Of a stretch of 9,605 bases of DNA, positions 1-6,084 are shown piece after piece. The translations under genes and the position numbers were made by a program. Source of the DNA: Desulfobacteraceae bacterium (GTDB taxonomy: Bacteria > Desulfobacterota > Desulfobacteria > Desulfobacterales > Desulfatirhabdiaceae). The stretch lies in NCBI GenBank assembly GCA_027325475.1, contig DAIEFO010000064.1, positions 1 through 9,605 of the forward strand. Reading direction: 5' to 3'. Under the pieces are notes generated by a model. That model ran no database searches. It had not been told where the DNA came from and saw only the letters and a list, made by a program, of their open reading frames with translations. How positions within the stretch are numbered: the stretch's first letter is position 1; every line of letters begins with the position of its first letter.

Positions 1-82
1 CATTCCTCAGGATTTGCGCGCCTTGCCTGCGAACTTTTTACAAAGCCGTCCCAAAATCGACTTTTTACGAGGGCATCAAGCT
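1..82 (-). repeat. Dispersed intergenic repeat, cut by window edge
   Basis: The reverse complement of bases 1-50 matches 2570-2619 at 47 of 50 positions, counted by eye. It begins with the end motif ACGGCTTTGTAAAA and runs into a GCAGGCAAG.CGCGCAAATC core. Bases 60-80 carry a decayed copy of the ACTTTTTACGAAGCCGTCAA motif that also lies beside the second copy. The copy is truncated by the window start, so its far end cannot be seen. It lies just beyond the stop codon of the minus-strand gene that ends at 96. Nothing in it looks coding. Confidence 0.8.
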
Positions 83-95
83 TTGGCGTGGTCGG

Positions 96-1217
96 TTATT
101 TTCCCGCAGGCGTGGAGGCAGGCGGGGTTATCTGATTTTTCAATCGCGCCGTAATGTCAGCAATTTTCGCATCCAGTTGACCGGTCTGCGTATCAATATT
201 CAGGGCTTTGGCTTTGTCCAGCAGATCGAGCGCTGTTTTCAGATCCGCGGCATTGCCTTTACTGGCAGCAATATCAGCCTTGTATTCCAGCATTGCCTGT
301 TCCATCCGGTTCAATCGAAGCGCCGCCTCATCGCGCAAGTTGCGGGTAATGGCGTATGGCTGCGCCAACGCAATCATATGCTTGATGCCTTCGAAATCCG
401 GAATGCCGGGTTTACTGATGATTGCATCCGCCTTGTCCAAATAATATTTGAAAATAACAGGATATACTTCCTCCTGAGTGCATACATCGTGAAGCGTTTT
501 GGACACTTGCACTCCAGGAAGTGCAATCAGCCGTTTTTCACCTTTGGGAGCAAATCTTCCCTGCCAGATTTCAACGCCATTTTTAACCGGCTTCAAGTAG
601 TAATTGTGTGAATTGGAGAAGCTGAATCCAAGAAGGAGTATTATCAGCAGACCAAGCCCCCCTGCCGCCAGTTTAACGGCATTATTCATGGGCTCCGGTT
701 CTTTGTTCTGAGGGGTTTCTTGTAGATTAGTTATCGTAACTTTGGGAATTCCCGCCTGCTGCGCCTTGATCGCCTTTTTCCGTTGCTCGGCGGCAATACG
801 CTCGGCTTCGGCTTTCTCGGCAGCAAGGCGTTCGGCTTCAGCTTTCTCAGCGGCAAGGCGCTCGGCTTCATACAAAGCGATATCGGCTTTCAAATCAAAA
901 GTTCTAAATAGAAGCGCCGTAATGCGCTCTACCTCTCGTGGATCGGCATCAGAAACAAACGGCGGAGCAACCGGCGCCGGAGAATCATCTGCGGGTGGAA
1001 TGAACATCTGGGGGGGATGCCAGCCATCAAATTTTTTCAGAACCAGTTCGGAAATTGAAAGCGGCTTGGCAGCAGAATCAGGCGATGCCATATCTTCCTC
1101 TGGTTTTTCAGCCTGTTGAACCGTTTTAGCAGAAGCCGGAGCCGTCTTGCTTCCGGTTGTTTTTTTCTTCGGCGTCGATTTTTTCTTTGAACCCTTGGTT
1201 GAAATGCTTTTTGCCAT
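96..1217 (-). CDS. Unrecognised single-pass membrane protein with Lys-rich head and Ala/Glu coiled coil
   Basis: This 373-residue protein belongs to no family I can name. Residues 1-35 are very rich in Lys, Ser and Thr. Residues 40-115 are Pro/Ala/Asp-rich and probably disordered. Residues about 117-145 are a 10-residue repeat (AERLAAEKAE) predicted to form a short coiled coil. A hydrophobic stretch at about 181-201 (core GLGLLIILLLGFSF) is the only membrane segment. The remaining 170 residues are mostly amphipathic helix and end in a Pro/Ala tail. By the positive-inside rule the basic head should be cytoplasmic and the C-terminal half periplasmic. The ATG at 1217 is chosen because an AAGGGG ribosome site lies just upstream (about 1223-1228) and a promoter-like sequence lies before that. 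It sits 105 bases downstream of the namZ-like gene on the same strand. The head and coiled coil resemble TolA- or TonB-like spacer regions in composition only; no functional claim follows from that. Confidence 0.75.
   Translation of the reverse strand: MAKSISTKGSKKKSTPKKKTTGSKTAPASAKTVQQAEKPEEDMASPDSAAKPLSISELVLKKFDGWHPPQMFIPPADDSPAPVAPPFVSDADPREVERITALLFRTFDLKADIALYEAERLAAEKAEAERLAAEKAEAERIAAEQRKKAIKAQQAGIPKVTITNLQETPQNKEPEPMNNAVKLAAGGLGLLIILLLGFSFSNSHNYYLKPVKNGVEIWQGRFAPKGEKRLIALPGVQVSKTLHDVCTQEEVYPVIFKYYLDKADAIISKPGIPDFEGIKHMIALAQPYAITRNLRDEAALRLNRMEQAMLEYKADIAASKGNAADLKTALDLLDKAKALNIDTQTGQLDAKIADITARLKNQITPPASTPAGK
787..870 (-). repeat. 30-bp in-gene tandem repeat coding an Ala/Glu coiled coil
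   Basis: Two near-identical 30-bp units (801-830 and 831-860) with partial flanking units encode AERLAAEKAE repeats followed by the variant AERIAAEQRK. Differences between units are mostly silent third-position changes, so the reading frame is kept. Copy number could vary between strains. It is part of the gene at 96-1217, not an independent element. Confidence 0.85.
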
Positions 1218-1241
1218 AAAGACCCCTTTGACTTAATATAT

Positions 1242-1265
1242 CAAAATGATACCTAAAATGATACC
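1242..1265. repeat. Tandem 12-bp repeat in leader, possible operator
   Basis: CAAAATGATACC is followed directly by TAAAATGATACC, so 11 of 12 bases match in two head-to-tail copies. On the minus strand this falls between the -10-like element at 1272-1277 and the start codon at 1217, close to the expected transcription start. A tandem site there could bind a regulator or influence the transcript leader. Chance is not excluded in this AT-rich gap. Confidence 0.45.
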
Positions 1266-1271
1266 GCACAG

Positions 1272-1300
1272 TTTATATCGGATGAGCCTGAATTTGTAAA
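1272..1300 (-). promoter_or_regulatory. Sigma-70-like promoter for the gene at 96-1217
   Basis: Read on the minus strand, TTTACA (1300-1295) and TATAAA (1277-1272) are separated by 17 bases. This is one mismatch from consensus in each box with ideal spacing. The start of transcription would be near 1265, leaving a leader of about 48 bases. It suggests that the membrane-protein gene can be expressed apart from the upstream namZ-like gene. Prediction by eye only. Confidence 0.45.
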
Positions 1301-1322
1301 TAGCATTTTTCAGAAAAATTCA

Positions 1323-2498
1323 TCAGGAATAGATGTGATATTTCTGGCTGAGACGCTTGAACACTTCAAGCTCCGGTTGCCAGGATGCTTCGATATCATC
1401 TAAAAATTCAAGGTTTTCAATGCGCAGACGTATCCGGGAATCACCGATGATCATATCTATCGGCAATTTTTTAAATTCATACTCATAAGGCGGCTGCTTC
1501 CATAAAAATGCGTCTTTATGATGAAAAAGGATTGCCTGAAGAAGCTTTAAAGATGTCCGATAAGGGCGATATCGCATTGGATCCACAACATGAATCTGAA
1601 ATCCACGGCACATCTTGCCCTGCCATTTGCCGGAAGTTGGTTCAAAAGCGATTTCCCTCAGTACGATCCCCGGAATATCGTCATCTTTAAGAAAAGATTT
1701 GATTTGATGCGGATCGAGAAACGGCGCTCCAAAAAATTCAAACGGCTGCGTCGTACCGCGGCCCTCCGATATACAGGTGCCTTCCCAGATCACCTGCCCG
1801 GGATAGACCATGGCGGTTGCAGGCGTTGGCATATTGGGCGATGGCGCTACCCAGACAACGCCGGTATCCGAAAAAAACATGCGACGACGCCAGCCTTTCA
1901 TGGGAATAATTTCAAGATCGCAACTGATTTCGTATTCACTGTTAAAGAGCAGCGCAATTTCGCCAATGGTCAATCCGTGACGCATGGGAATTGGAAACCG
2001 GCCGACAAAAGATTGACTGCCTGCGGTCAAGCAATTTCCTTCCACAGATATCCCGTTGACCGGATTGGGCCTGTCAAGAACCAGCACCTTCTTGCCATTG
2101 GCACGCGCGGCCTCCATACAGTAGGACAGTGTATAGATAAACGTATAAACCCGTGTACCCACATCCTGTAAATCCACAATGAGAACATCGATCCCATCCA
2201 GCATGTCCGGACTGGGAATCCGGGTAACGCCATACAGGCTGTAAATGGGAATATGAAGATATGGGTCCATATCATGGCTGGATTCAACCATATTGTCCTG
2301 CTTTTCCGCATAGAATCCATGCTGAGGCGAAAACAGGGCTTTCAATTGTCCGGGAAATGTCTGATCTATCCGTATCCGGACGTGACAAAACCGATTGTCC
2401 ACAGACGCCGGATTACATAACAGACCTATCCGTTGCCCGGCCAGCCATGCCGGCGGATCCGCCAGAAACTGTTCAAGCCCTGTTCTGACCGTTTCCAT
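1323..2498 (-). CDS. namZ: Exo-beta-N-acetylmuramidase NamZ-like (DUF1343) protein
   Basis: This 391-residue protein has the DUF1343 signature along its whole length. In order these are GLLCNPASVD near residue 25, LFSPQHGF, VDLQDVGTRVYTFIYTL, VLDRPNPVNG, PMRHGLTIGE, and WVAPSPNMPT followed by YPGQVIWEGTCISEGRGTTQPF and GAPFLD. The characterised member, Bacillus subtilis NamZ, removes terminal N-acetylmuramic acid from the non-reducing end of peptidoglycan fragments. Length is normal for the domain. No signal peptide or membrane segment is visible, so a cytoplasmic role on imported muropeptides is more likely than secretion. The ATG at 2498 has a strong AGGAGG ribosome site at 2509-2514 with a 10-base gap. 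The gene is transcribed away from the glycyl radical operon and toward the membrane-protein gene at 96-1217. Family assignment is firm; exact substrate in this organism is inferred. Confidence 0.88.
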   Translation of the reverse strand: METVRTGLEQFLADPPAWLAGQRIGLLCNPASVDNRFCHVRIRIDQTFPGQLKALFSPQHGFYAEKQDNMVESSHDMDPYLHIPIYSLYGVTRIPSPDMLDGIDVLIVDLQDVGTRVYTFIYTLSYCMEAARANGKKVLVLDRPNPVNGISVEGNCLTAGSQSFVGRFPIPMRHGLTIGEIALLFNSEYEISCDLEIIPMKGWRRRMFFSDTGVVWVAPSPNMPTPATAMVYPGQVIWEGTCISEGRGTTQPFEFFGAPFLDPHQIKSFLKDDDIPGIVLREIAFEPTSGKWQGKMCRGFQIHVVDPMRYRPYRTSLKLLQAILFHHKDAFLWKQPPYEYEFKKLPIDMIIGDSRIRLRIENLEFLDDIEASWQPELEVFKRLSQKYHIYS

Positions 2499-2539
2499 AC
2501 CCGTTGCGCCTCCTCTTTCACGCTCTCAGACTTCCACTT

Positions 2540-2584
2540 TTTTACGAAGCCGTCAAACCGGACTTTTTAAACGGCTTTGTAAAA
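2540..2584. other. Hairpin at left edge of the repeat
   Basis: TTTTACGAAGCCGT (2540-2553) can pair with ACGGCTTTGTAAAA (2571-2584). This gives a 14-bp stem with one G-T wobble and a 17-base loop. A transcript from either strand would fold here. A-T pairs end the stem, so it could act as a weak two-way terminator between the divergent units, but a proper run of T after the stem is lacking. Confidence 0.55.
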
Positions 2585-2620
2585 TGTTCGCAGGCAAGAC
2601 GCGCAAATCCTGAGGAATGA

Positions 2621-2639
2621 AGCGTACTTTTGGTACGCT
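2621..2639. other. Small hairpin inside the repeat
   Basis: AGCGTAC (2621-2627) pairs perfectly with GTACGCT (2633-2639) around a five-base loop TTTTG. It is a secondary palindrome inside the 122-base core, just to the right of the part shared with the window start. Whether the left-edge copy also has it cannot be seen. Confidence 0.6.
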
Positions 2640-2696
2640 GCAATGATGAAGGATGCGGCACAACGCAGCATGCGGACTTTTTACGAAGCCGTCAAA

Positions 2697-2726
2697 TTGA
2701 CTTTTGATAGCATCATCATATATCAT
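2697..2726 (+). promoter_or_regulatory. Possible sigma-70 promoter for the activase-hypD operon
   Basis: TTGACT (2697-2702) and TATCAT (2721-2726) each match consensus at five of six bases and are 18 bases apart. The -35 box lies in the right edge of the repeat. The expected transcription start falls close to 2733, the chosen start codon, which would leave almost no leader. No Shine-Dalgarno sequence is visible before 2733, which agrees with that. Moderate support only. Confidence 0.35.
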
Positions 2727-2732
2727 ACTCGC

Positions 2733-3638
2733 ATGCATAGTGGAATTATCTTTGATATCAAAAAATACGCAACCCATGACGGGCCAGGGATCCGCACGAC
2801 GGTTTTTTTAAAAGGCTGCCCTCTGTCCTGTCGCTGGTGCCATAATCCTGAAAGCCAGTTTCCGGCAAGAGAAAAACTCTATCGCATCAACCGCTGCACC
2901 AGTTGCGGTGAATGCCTGACGATATGTCCGGAAAATGCCATTACCGCTGCCGGCGCAAAGATGCACACTGATGTCACACTGTGCAAACGCTGCGGCCTGT
3001 GCGCCGATGTCTGCCCTGTGGAAGCCAATGAAATGGCTGGCCGGAACATGACCGTGGCCCAGGTGATGGCTGAAATCGAGAAAGATATTCTTTTTTTTGA
3101 TGAATCATCCGGAGGCGTGACCTTTTCAGGGGGAGAGCCGCTGCATCAGCCGAAATTTCTGGGCGAACTCCTTGAGACATGCCGGGTGCAGGGCATTCAT
3201 ACAGCCCTGGATACCAGCGGATTTTCACACTGGGAAGTGATCAACCGGATGCGCAAGCATGTAAATCTTTTTTTATACGACATCAAACTGATGGATGATG
3301 AAAAACACAAATATTTTACCGGCATATCCAACAAAATGATTCTGAACAATTTATGGGAACTGTCTTCCCGAAAACACCATATCCGGATTCGTTTTCCCGT
3401 CATCCCCGGCATCACGGACGACAAAGACAATGTAACCGCTATCGCCAGGTTCGTTGCATCATTGCCATCTGTACCCGATGTGGATATATTGCCGTATCAT
3501 GCTTCAGGTTTGGGAAAATACGCCGGCATCGGAAGCATTTACAGCCTTCCGGATATTCGTCCTCCTTCGGATGCGGAGATGGAACACATTGCCGTCTGTT
3601 TGCATGAAATGAACCTGAATGTCACCATAGGAGGTTAG
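2733..3638 (+). CDS. Glycyl radical enzyme activating enzyme (radical SAM, two ferredoxin clusters)
   Basis: From the ATG at 2733 this is a 301-residue activase that uses S-adenosylmethionine and an iron-sulfur cluster to place a radical on the glycine of its partner. The radical SAM cluster motif is C29-x3-C33-x2-C36 within GCPLSCRWCHNPES. It is followed by two 4Fe-4S ferredoxin motifs (C55, C58, C61, C65 and C84, C87, C90, C94) and the SAM-binding SGGEP motif at about 132-136. The start is set at 2733 because the family's N-terminal block (GIIFDIKKYATHDGPGIRTT) begins there. An open frame reaches back to 2643, but those 30 extra residues are translated repeat DNA. The stop codon touches the start of the next gene, so the two are surely co-translated. 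The gene order (activase, then enzyme) and the two-cluster insert are typical of pyruvate-formate-lyase-activase relatives outside PflA itself. Confidence 0.9.
   Translation: MHSGIIFDIKKYATHDGPGIRTTVFLKGCPLSCRWCHNPESQFPAREKLYRINRCTSCGECLTICPENAITAAGAKMHTDVTLCKRCGLCADVCPVEANEMAGRNMTVAQVMAEIEKDILFFDESSGGVTFSGGEPLHQPKFLGELLETCRVQGIHTALDTSGFSHWEVINRMRKHVNLFLYDIKLMDDEKHKYFTGISNKMILNNLWELSSRKHHIRIRFPVIPGITDDKDNVTAIARFVASLPSVPDVDILPYHASGLGKYAGIGSIYSLPDIRPPSDAEMEHIAVCLHEMNLNVTIGG
3629..3634 (+). promoter_or_regulatory. Strong ribosome binding site for hypD
   Basis: AGGAGG lies inside the last codons of the activase gene, four bases before the ATG at 3639. The activase TAG stop (3636-3638) is immediately followed by this ATG. 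This fixes the start and indicates translational coupling, with the enzyme probably made in excess of its activase, whose own start has no visible site. Confidence 0.85.
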
Positions 3639-6005
3639 ATGACTGTTTCAGAAAGAGTTGCACGGCTCAGAACCCGGAGTCTGAATACATCCCCGTCTCT
3701 TTCAACAGAACGGGCGGAACTGATGACCGCCTTCTACCGTCAGCATACGGACATGGTCTCCACACCGGTACGCCGGGCACTGGCGTTTCAATATCTGTTA
3801 ACACATAAAGCCATCTGTATCTTAGAAGATGAACTGATTGTCGGAGAAAAAGGGCCTGCCCCCAAAGCGACCCCCACATATCCGGAACTTTGCTGCCACA
3901 GCCTGGAAGATTTGGACATTCTGAATTCCAGAGACAAAATTCCCTTTGCCGTCAGCCCTGATGCCCATAAGGTGTATCAGGAGAACATTATTCCCTTCTG
4001 GAAAGGCAGCTCCCTGCGGGAGCTGATTTTCCGGGAGATGAGCGGTGAATGGAAAGCGGCATATGACGCTGGTGTTTTTACAGAGTTCATGGAACAGCGG
4101 GCGCCAGGGCATACGGTGCTGGGAGGCAAAATTTACCGGCAAGGTTTTCTTGATTTTAAGCAGGAAATTGACGCCCGTCTGAAAGAACTGAATTATCTCG
4201 ACGATCCAGACGCCTATGACCGCCGCCAGGAACTGGAAGCCATGTCCATCTGCGTCGATGCCATGATCCGGTTCAGCCATCGTCATGCGGAAAAAGCCCG
4301 GCTTTTGGCCGAAGCGGAACCCCTTCCGGAACGAAAGGCCGAGCTGATGCAGATTGCGAAAACCTGCCAGAGAGTTCCCTCCCACGCTCCGGAAAATTTC
4401 CAGGAAGCCCTTCAATATTACTGGTTCGTTCATCTGGGCGTAACAACGGAACTGAACACCTGGGATGCTTTCGATCCGGGACGTCTCGATCAGCATCTGC
4501 TGCCGTTTTATCGAAAAGGGATTGAAGATGGAAGCCTGACCCGTGAAAAAGCCGAAGAGCTCCTTCAATGTTTCTGGATCAAGTTCAACAACCAGCCGGC
4601 GCCACCCAAAGTGGGCATCACGGCCGCAGAAAGCGCTACCTATACAGACTTTGCTCAGATTAATGTCGGCGGTCTTACCCCCGATGGAACCGATGGGGTC
4701 AACGAGGTGTCCTATCTGCTTCTGGATGTTATTGAAGCCATGCGCCTTTTACAGCCCAGCTCCTCCATTCAGGTCAGCAAAAAAAATCCGGATCGATTCA
4801 TCAAACGGGCGACCAAAATCATCCGTACCGGATTCGGTCAGCCATCGGTATTCAACGCTGATGTCATCGTTCAGGAACTGATCCGTCAGGGAAAATCCAT
4901 CGAAGACGCCCGTTGCGGCGGATCCAGCGGATGTGTGGAGGTCGGAGCATTCGGAAAGGAGAACTACAATCTTACCGGTTATTTCAATATGCCAAAAGTA
5001 TTTGAAATCACGCTGCACAACGGCGTGGATCCTCGAACCGGGAAAAAGATCGGCATTGAAACCGGAAACCCTGAAGCCTTCAGCAGCATGGATGAACTCA
5101 TTGCGGCATATATCCTGCAAATGCGCCATTTTATCGACATCAAAATCCGGGGCAACAATGTGATCGAACGCCTCTACGCCGTTTATATGCCGGCGCCGTT
5201 TCTTTCCATCCTGATCGACGACTGCATGGCGCGAGGGCTTGATTATCATAATGGCGGGGCCCGGTACAACAGCTCATATATCCAGGGAGTGGGCCTGGGA
5301 TCGCTGACAGATATGGCGACAGCCATTAAATATCATGTCTTTGACCACCGCGCAGTATCCATGAAAAAATTACTGCAGGCGCTGGCCGATAACTTTTCCG
5401 GTCATGAAAACCTCCGGCTGATGCTGACCCATAAAACACCCAGATACGGCAATGACAACGATTATGCCGATGATATGATGAAAGCTCTTTTCGAGGCTTA
5501 TTTTCAAGCTATCGACGGTCGCCCGAATACCAAAAACGGCGCCTATCACATCAATCTGTTGCCGACGACCTGTCATGTGTATTTTGGCTCCGTCACCGGA
5601 GCAACCCCCGATGGCCGTCACGCCGGAACGCCTCTTTCAGAAGGAATTTCACCGGTCCAGGGGGCAGACCGGAAAGGCCCTACCGCCGTGCTGAAATCCG
5701 CAGCCAAAATGGATCATATCCGAACCGGCGGTACGCTTCTCAATCAGAAATTCACCCCGCACCTGCTTAAAAATGATTCGGATCTGGATAAGCTGGTGCA
5801 GTTGATCCGCGCCTATTTCCGGTTGGACGGGCATCATATCCAATTCAATGTGGCAGACGCCGAAACGCTGAAAGCCGCCCGGCAGCATCCGGAACAGTAT
5901 CGGGATCTGATTGTCCGGGTGGCGGGTTACAGCGATTATTTCTGTGATCTGACACCGGCGCTCCAGGATGAAATCATCGCCCGGACCGCGCATACGTCGT
6001 TCTGA
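3639..6005 (+). CDS. hypD: Glycyl radical enzyme, probable trans-4-hydroxy-L-proline dehydratase (HypD)
   Basis: This 788-residue protein has the glycyl radical enzyme architecture: a long PFL-like barrel, the thiyl-radical loop SSGCVEVG with Cys432 and Glu434, and the C-terminal radical site VRVAGYS with Gly763. From memory of Clostridioides difficile HypD (Cys434, Glu436, Gly765), these sit at a constant offset of two. The same offset places Phe150, His158, Asp276, Ser332, Asp337, Phe338, Tyr448 and Thr643 on the residues I recall lining the hydroxyproline pocket (Phe152, His160, Asp278, Ser334, Asp339, Phe340, Tyr450, Thr645). HypD removes water from trans-4-hydroxy-L-proline to give pyrroline-5-carboxylate, which P5C reductase turns into proline. 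That reductase is not in the window. The symbol here is unrelated to hydrogenase-maturation HypD. A related hydroxyproline C-N lyase or another HypD-clade activity cannot be excluded. Choline lyase, isethionate lyase, diol dehydratase and arylsuccinate synthase fit less well because the segment after GCVE is HypD-like (GAFGKENYNLTGYFN). Confidence 0.82.
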   Translation: MTVSERVARLRTRSLNTSPSLSTERAELMTAFYRQHTDMVSTPVRRALAFQYLLTHKAICILEDELIVGEKGPAPKATPTYPELCCHSLEDLDILNSRDKIPFAVSPDAHKVYQENIIPFWKGSSLRELIFREMSGEWKAAYDAGVFTEFMEQRAPGHTVLGGKIYRQGFLDFKQEIDARLKELNYLDDPDAYDRRQELEAMSICVDAMIRFSHRHAEKARLLAEAEPLPERKAELMQIAKTCQRVPSHAPENFQEALQYYWFVHLGVTTELNTWDAFDPGRLDQHLLPFYRKGIEDGSLTREKAEELLQCFWIKFNNQPAPPKVGITAAESATYTDFAQINVGGLTPDGTDGVNEVSYLLLDVIEAMRLLQPSSSIQVSKKNPDRFIKRATKIIRTGFGQPSVFNADVIVQELIRQGKSIEDARCGGSSGCVEVGAFGKENYNLTGYFNMPKVFEITLHNGVDPRTGKKIGIETGNPEAFSSMDELIAAYILQMRHFIDIKIRGNNVIERLYAVYMPAPFLSILIDDCMARGLDYHNGGARYNSSYIQGVGLGSLTDMATAIKYHVFDHRAVSMKKLLQALADNFSGHENLRLMLTHKTPRYGNDNDYADDMMKALFEAYFQAIDGRPNTKNGAYHINLLPTTCHVYFGSVTGATPDGRHAGTPLSEGISPVQGADRKGPTAVLKSAAKMDHIRTGGTLLNQKFTPHLLKNDSDLDKLVQLIRAYFRLDGHHIQFNVADAETLKAARQHPEQYRDLIVRVAGYSDYFCDLTPALQDEIIARTAHTSF

Positions 6006-6022
6006 CAACAAAGAAAGAGCGT

Positions 6023-6058
6023 GGACCGGCTTTGGGTGTTTTTTTTACAAAGCCGTCC
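6023..6058. repeat. Short fragment of the dispersed repeat, hairpin-forming
   Basis: TTTTTACAAAGCCGTCC (6042-6058) is identical over 17 bases to the repeat end at 35-51. It can pair with GGACCGGCTTTG (6023-6034), leaving one bulged C, around a T-rich loop. It lies 17 bases after the hypD stop. The T run is in the loop rather than after the stem, so it is not a standard terminator, though it may stabilise the 3' end of the hypD message. It is the third trace of the repeat family in the window. Confidence 0.55.
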
Positions 6059-6084
6059 TCTGGCTGCCGTACATTTGACACTTT

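Larger units (their letters stand above)
2538..2706. repeat. Composite palindromic intergenic repeat (MITE-like)
   Basis: A core of about 122 bases (2571-2692) has inverted ends: ACGGCTTTGTAAAA on the left and TTTTACGAAGCCGT on the right, 14 bases with one mismatch. A further copy of the end motif at 2540-2553 sits outside the left end in the same orientation as the right end, giving direct repeats at 2538-2568 and 2676-2706. The core holds the region matching bases 1-50 in inverted orientation and a small hairpin. It has no transposase. It fills most of the gap between the divergent genes starting at 2498 and 2733. Short reading frames across it on either strand are best read as artefacts. 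Confidence 0.8.

Noticed and set aside
787..870. Possible CRISPR-like or regulatory tandem repeat
   Set aside because: The 30-bp units are directly adjacent without spacers and are in frame, coding an Ala/Glu coiled coil within a gene.
1590..2171. A 193-codon plus-strand open frame opposite the namZ-like gene
   Set aside because: It has no recognisable domain and lies wholly antisense to a clear DUF1343 gene with all family motifs and a strong ribosome site.
2553..2777. A 74-codon minus-strand open frame across the divergent gap
   Set aside because: Most of it is translated repeat DNA and it runs into the true activase start; similar frames would appear at every repeat copy.
3822..4568. A 248-codon minus-strand open frame opposite hypD
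   Set aside because: It is a long shadow of a well-conserved coding sequence; the translation shows no family pattern and there is no ribosome site argument for it.
4749..5249. A 166-codon minus-strand open frame opposite the hypD active-site region
   Set aside because: It is antisense to the GCVE region of the glycyl radical enzyme, and its existence follows from codon bias in that gene.
6006..6084. Standard intrinsic terminator after hypD
   Set aside because: A stem can form at 6023-6058 but the T run is in the loop, not after the stem, so it was recorded as a repeat fragment instead.
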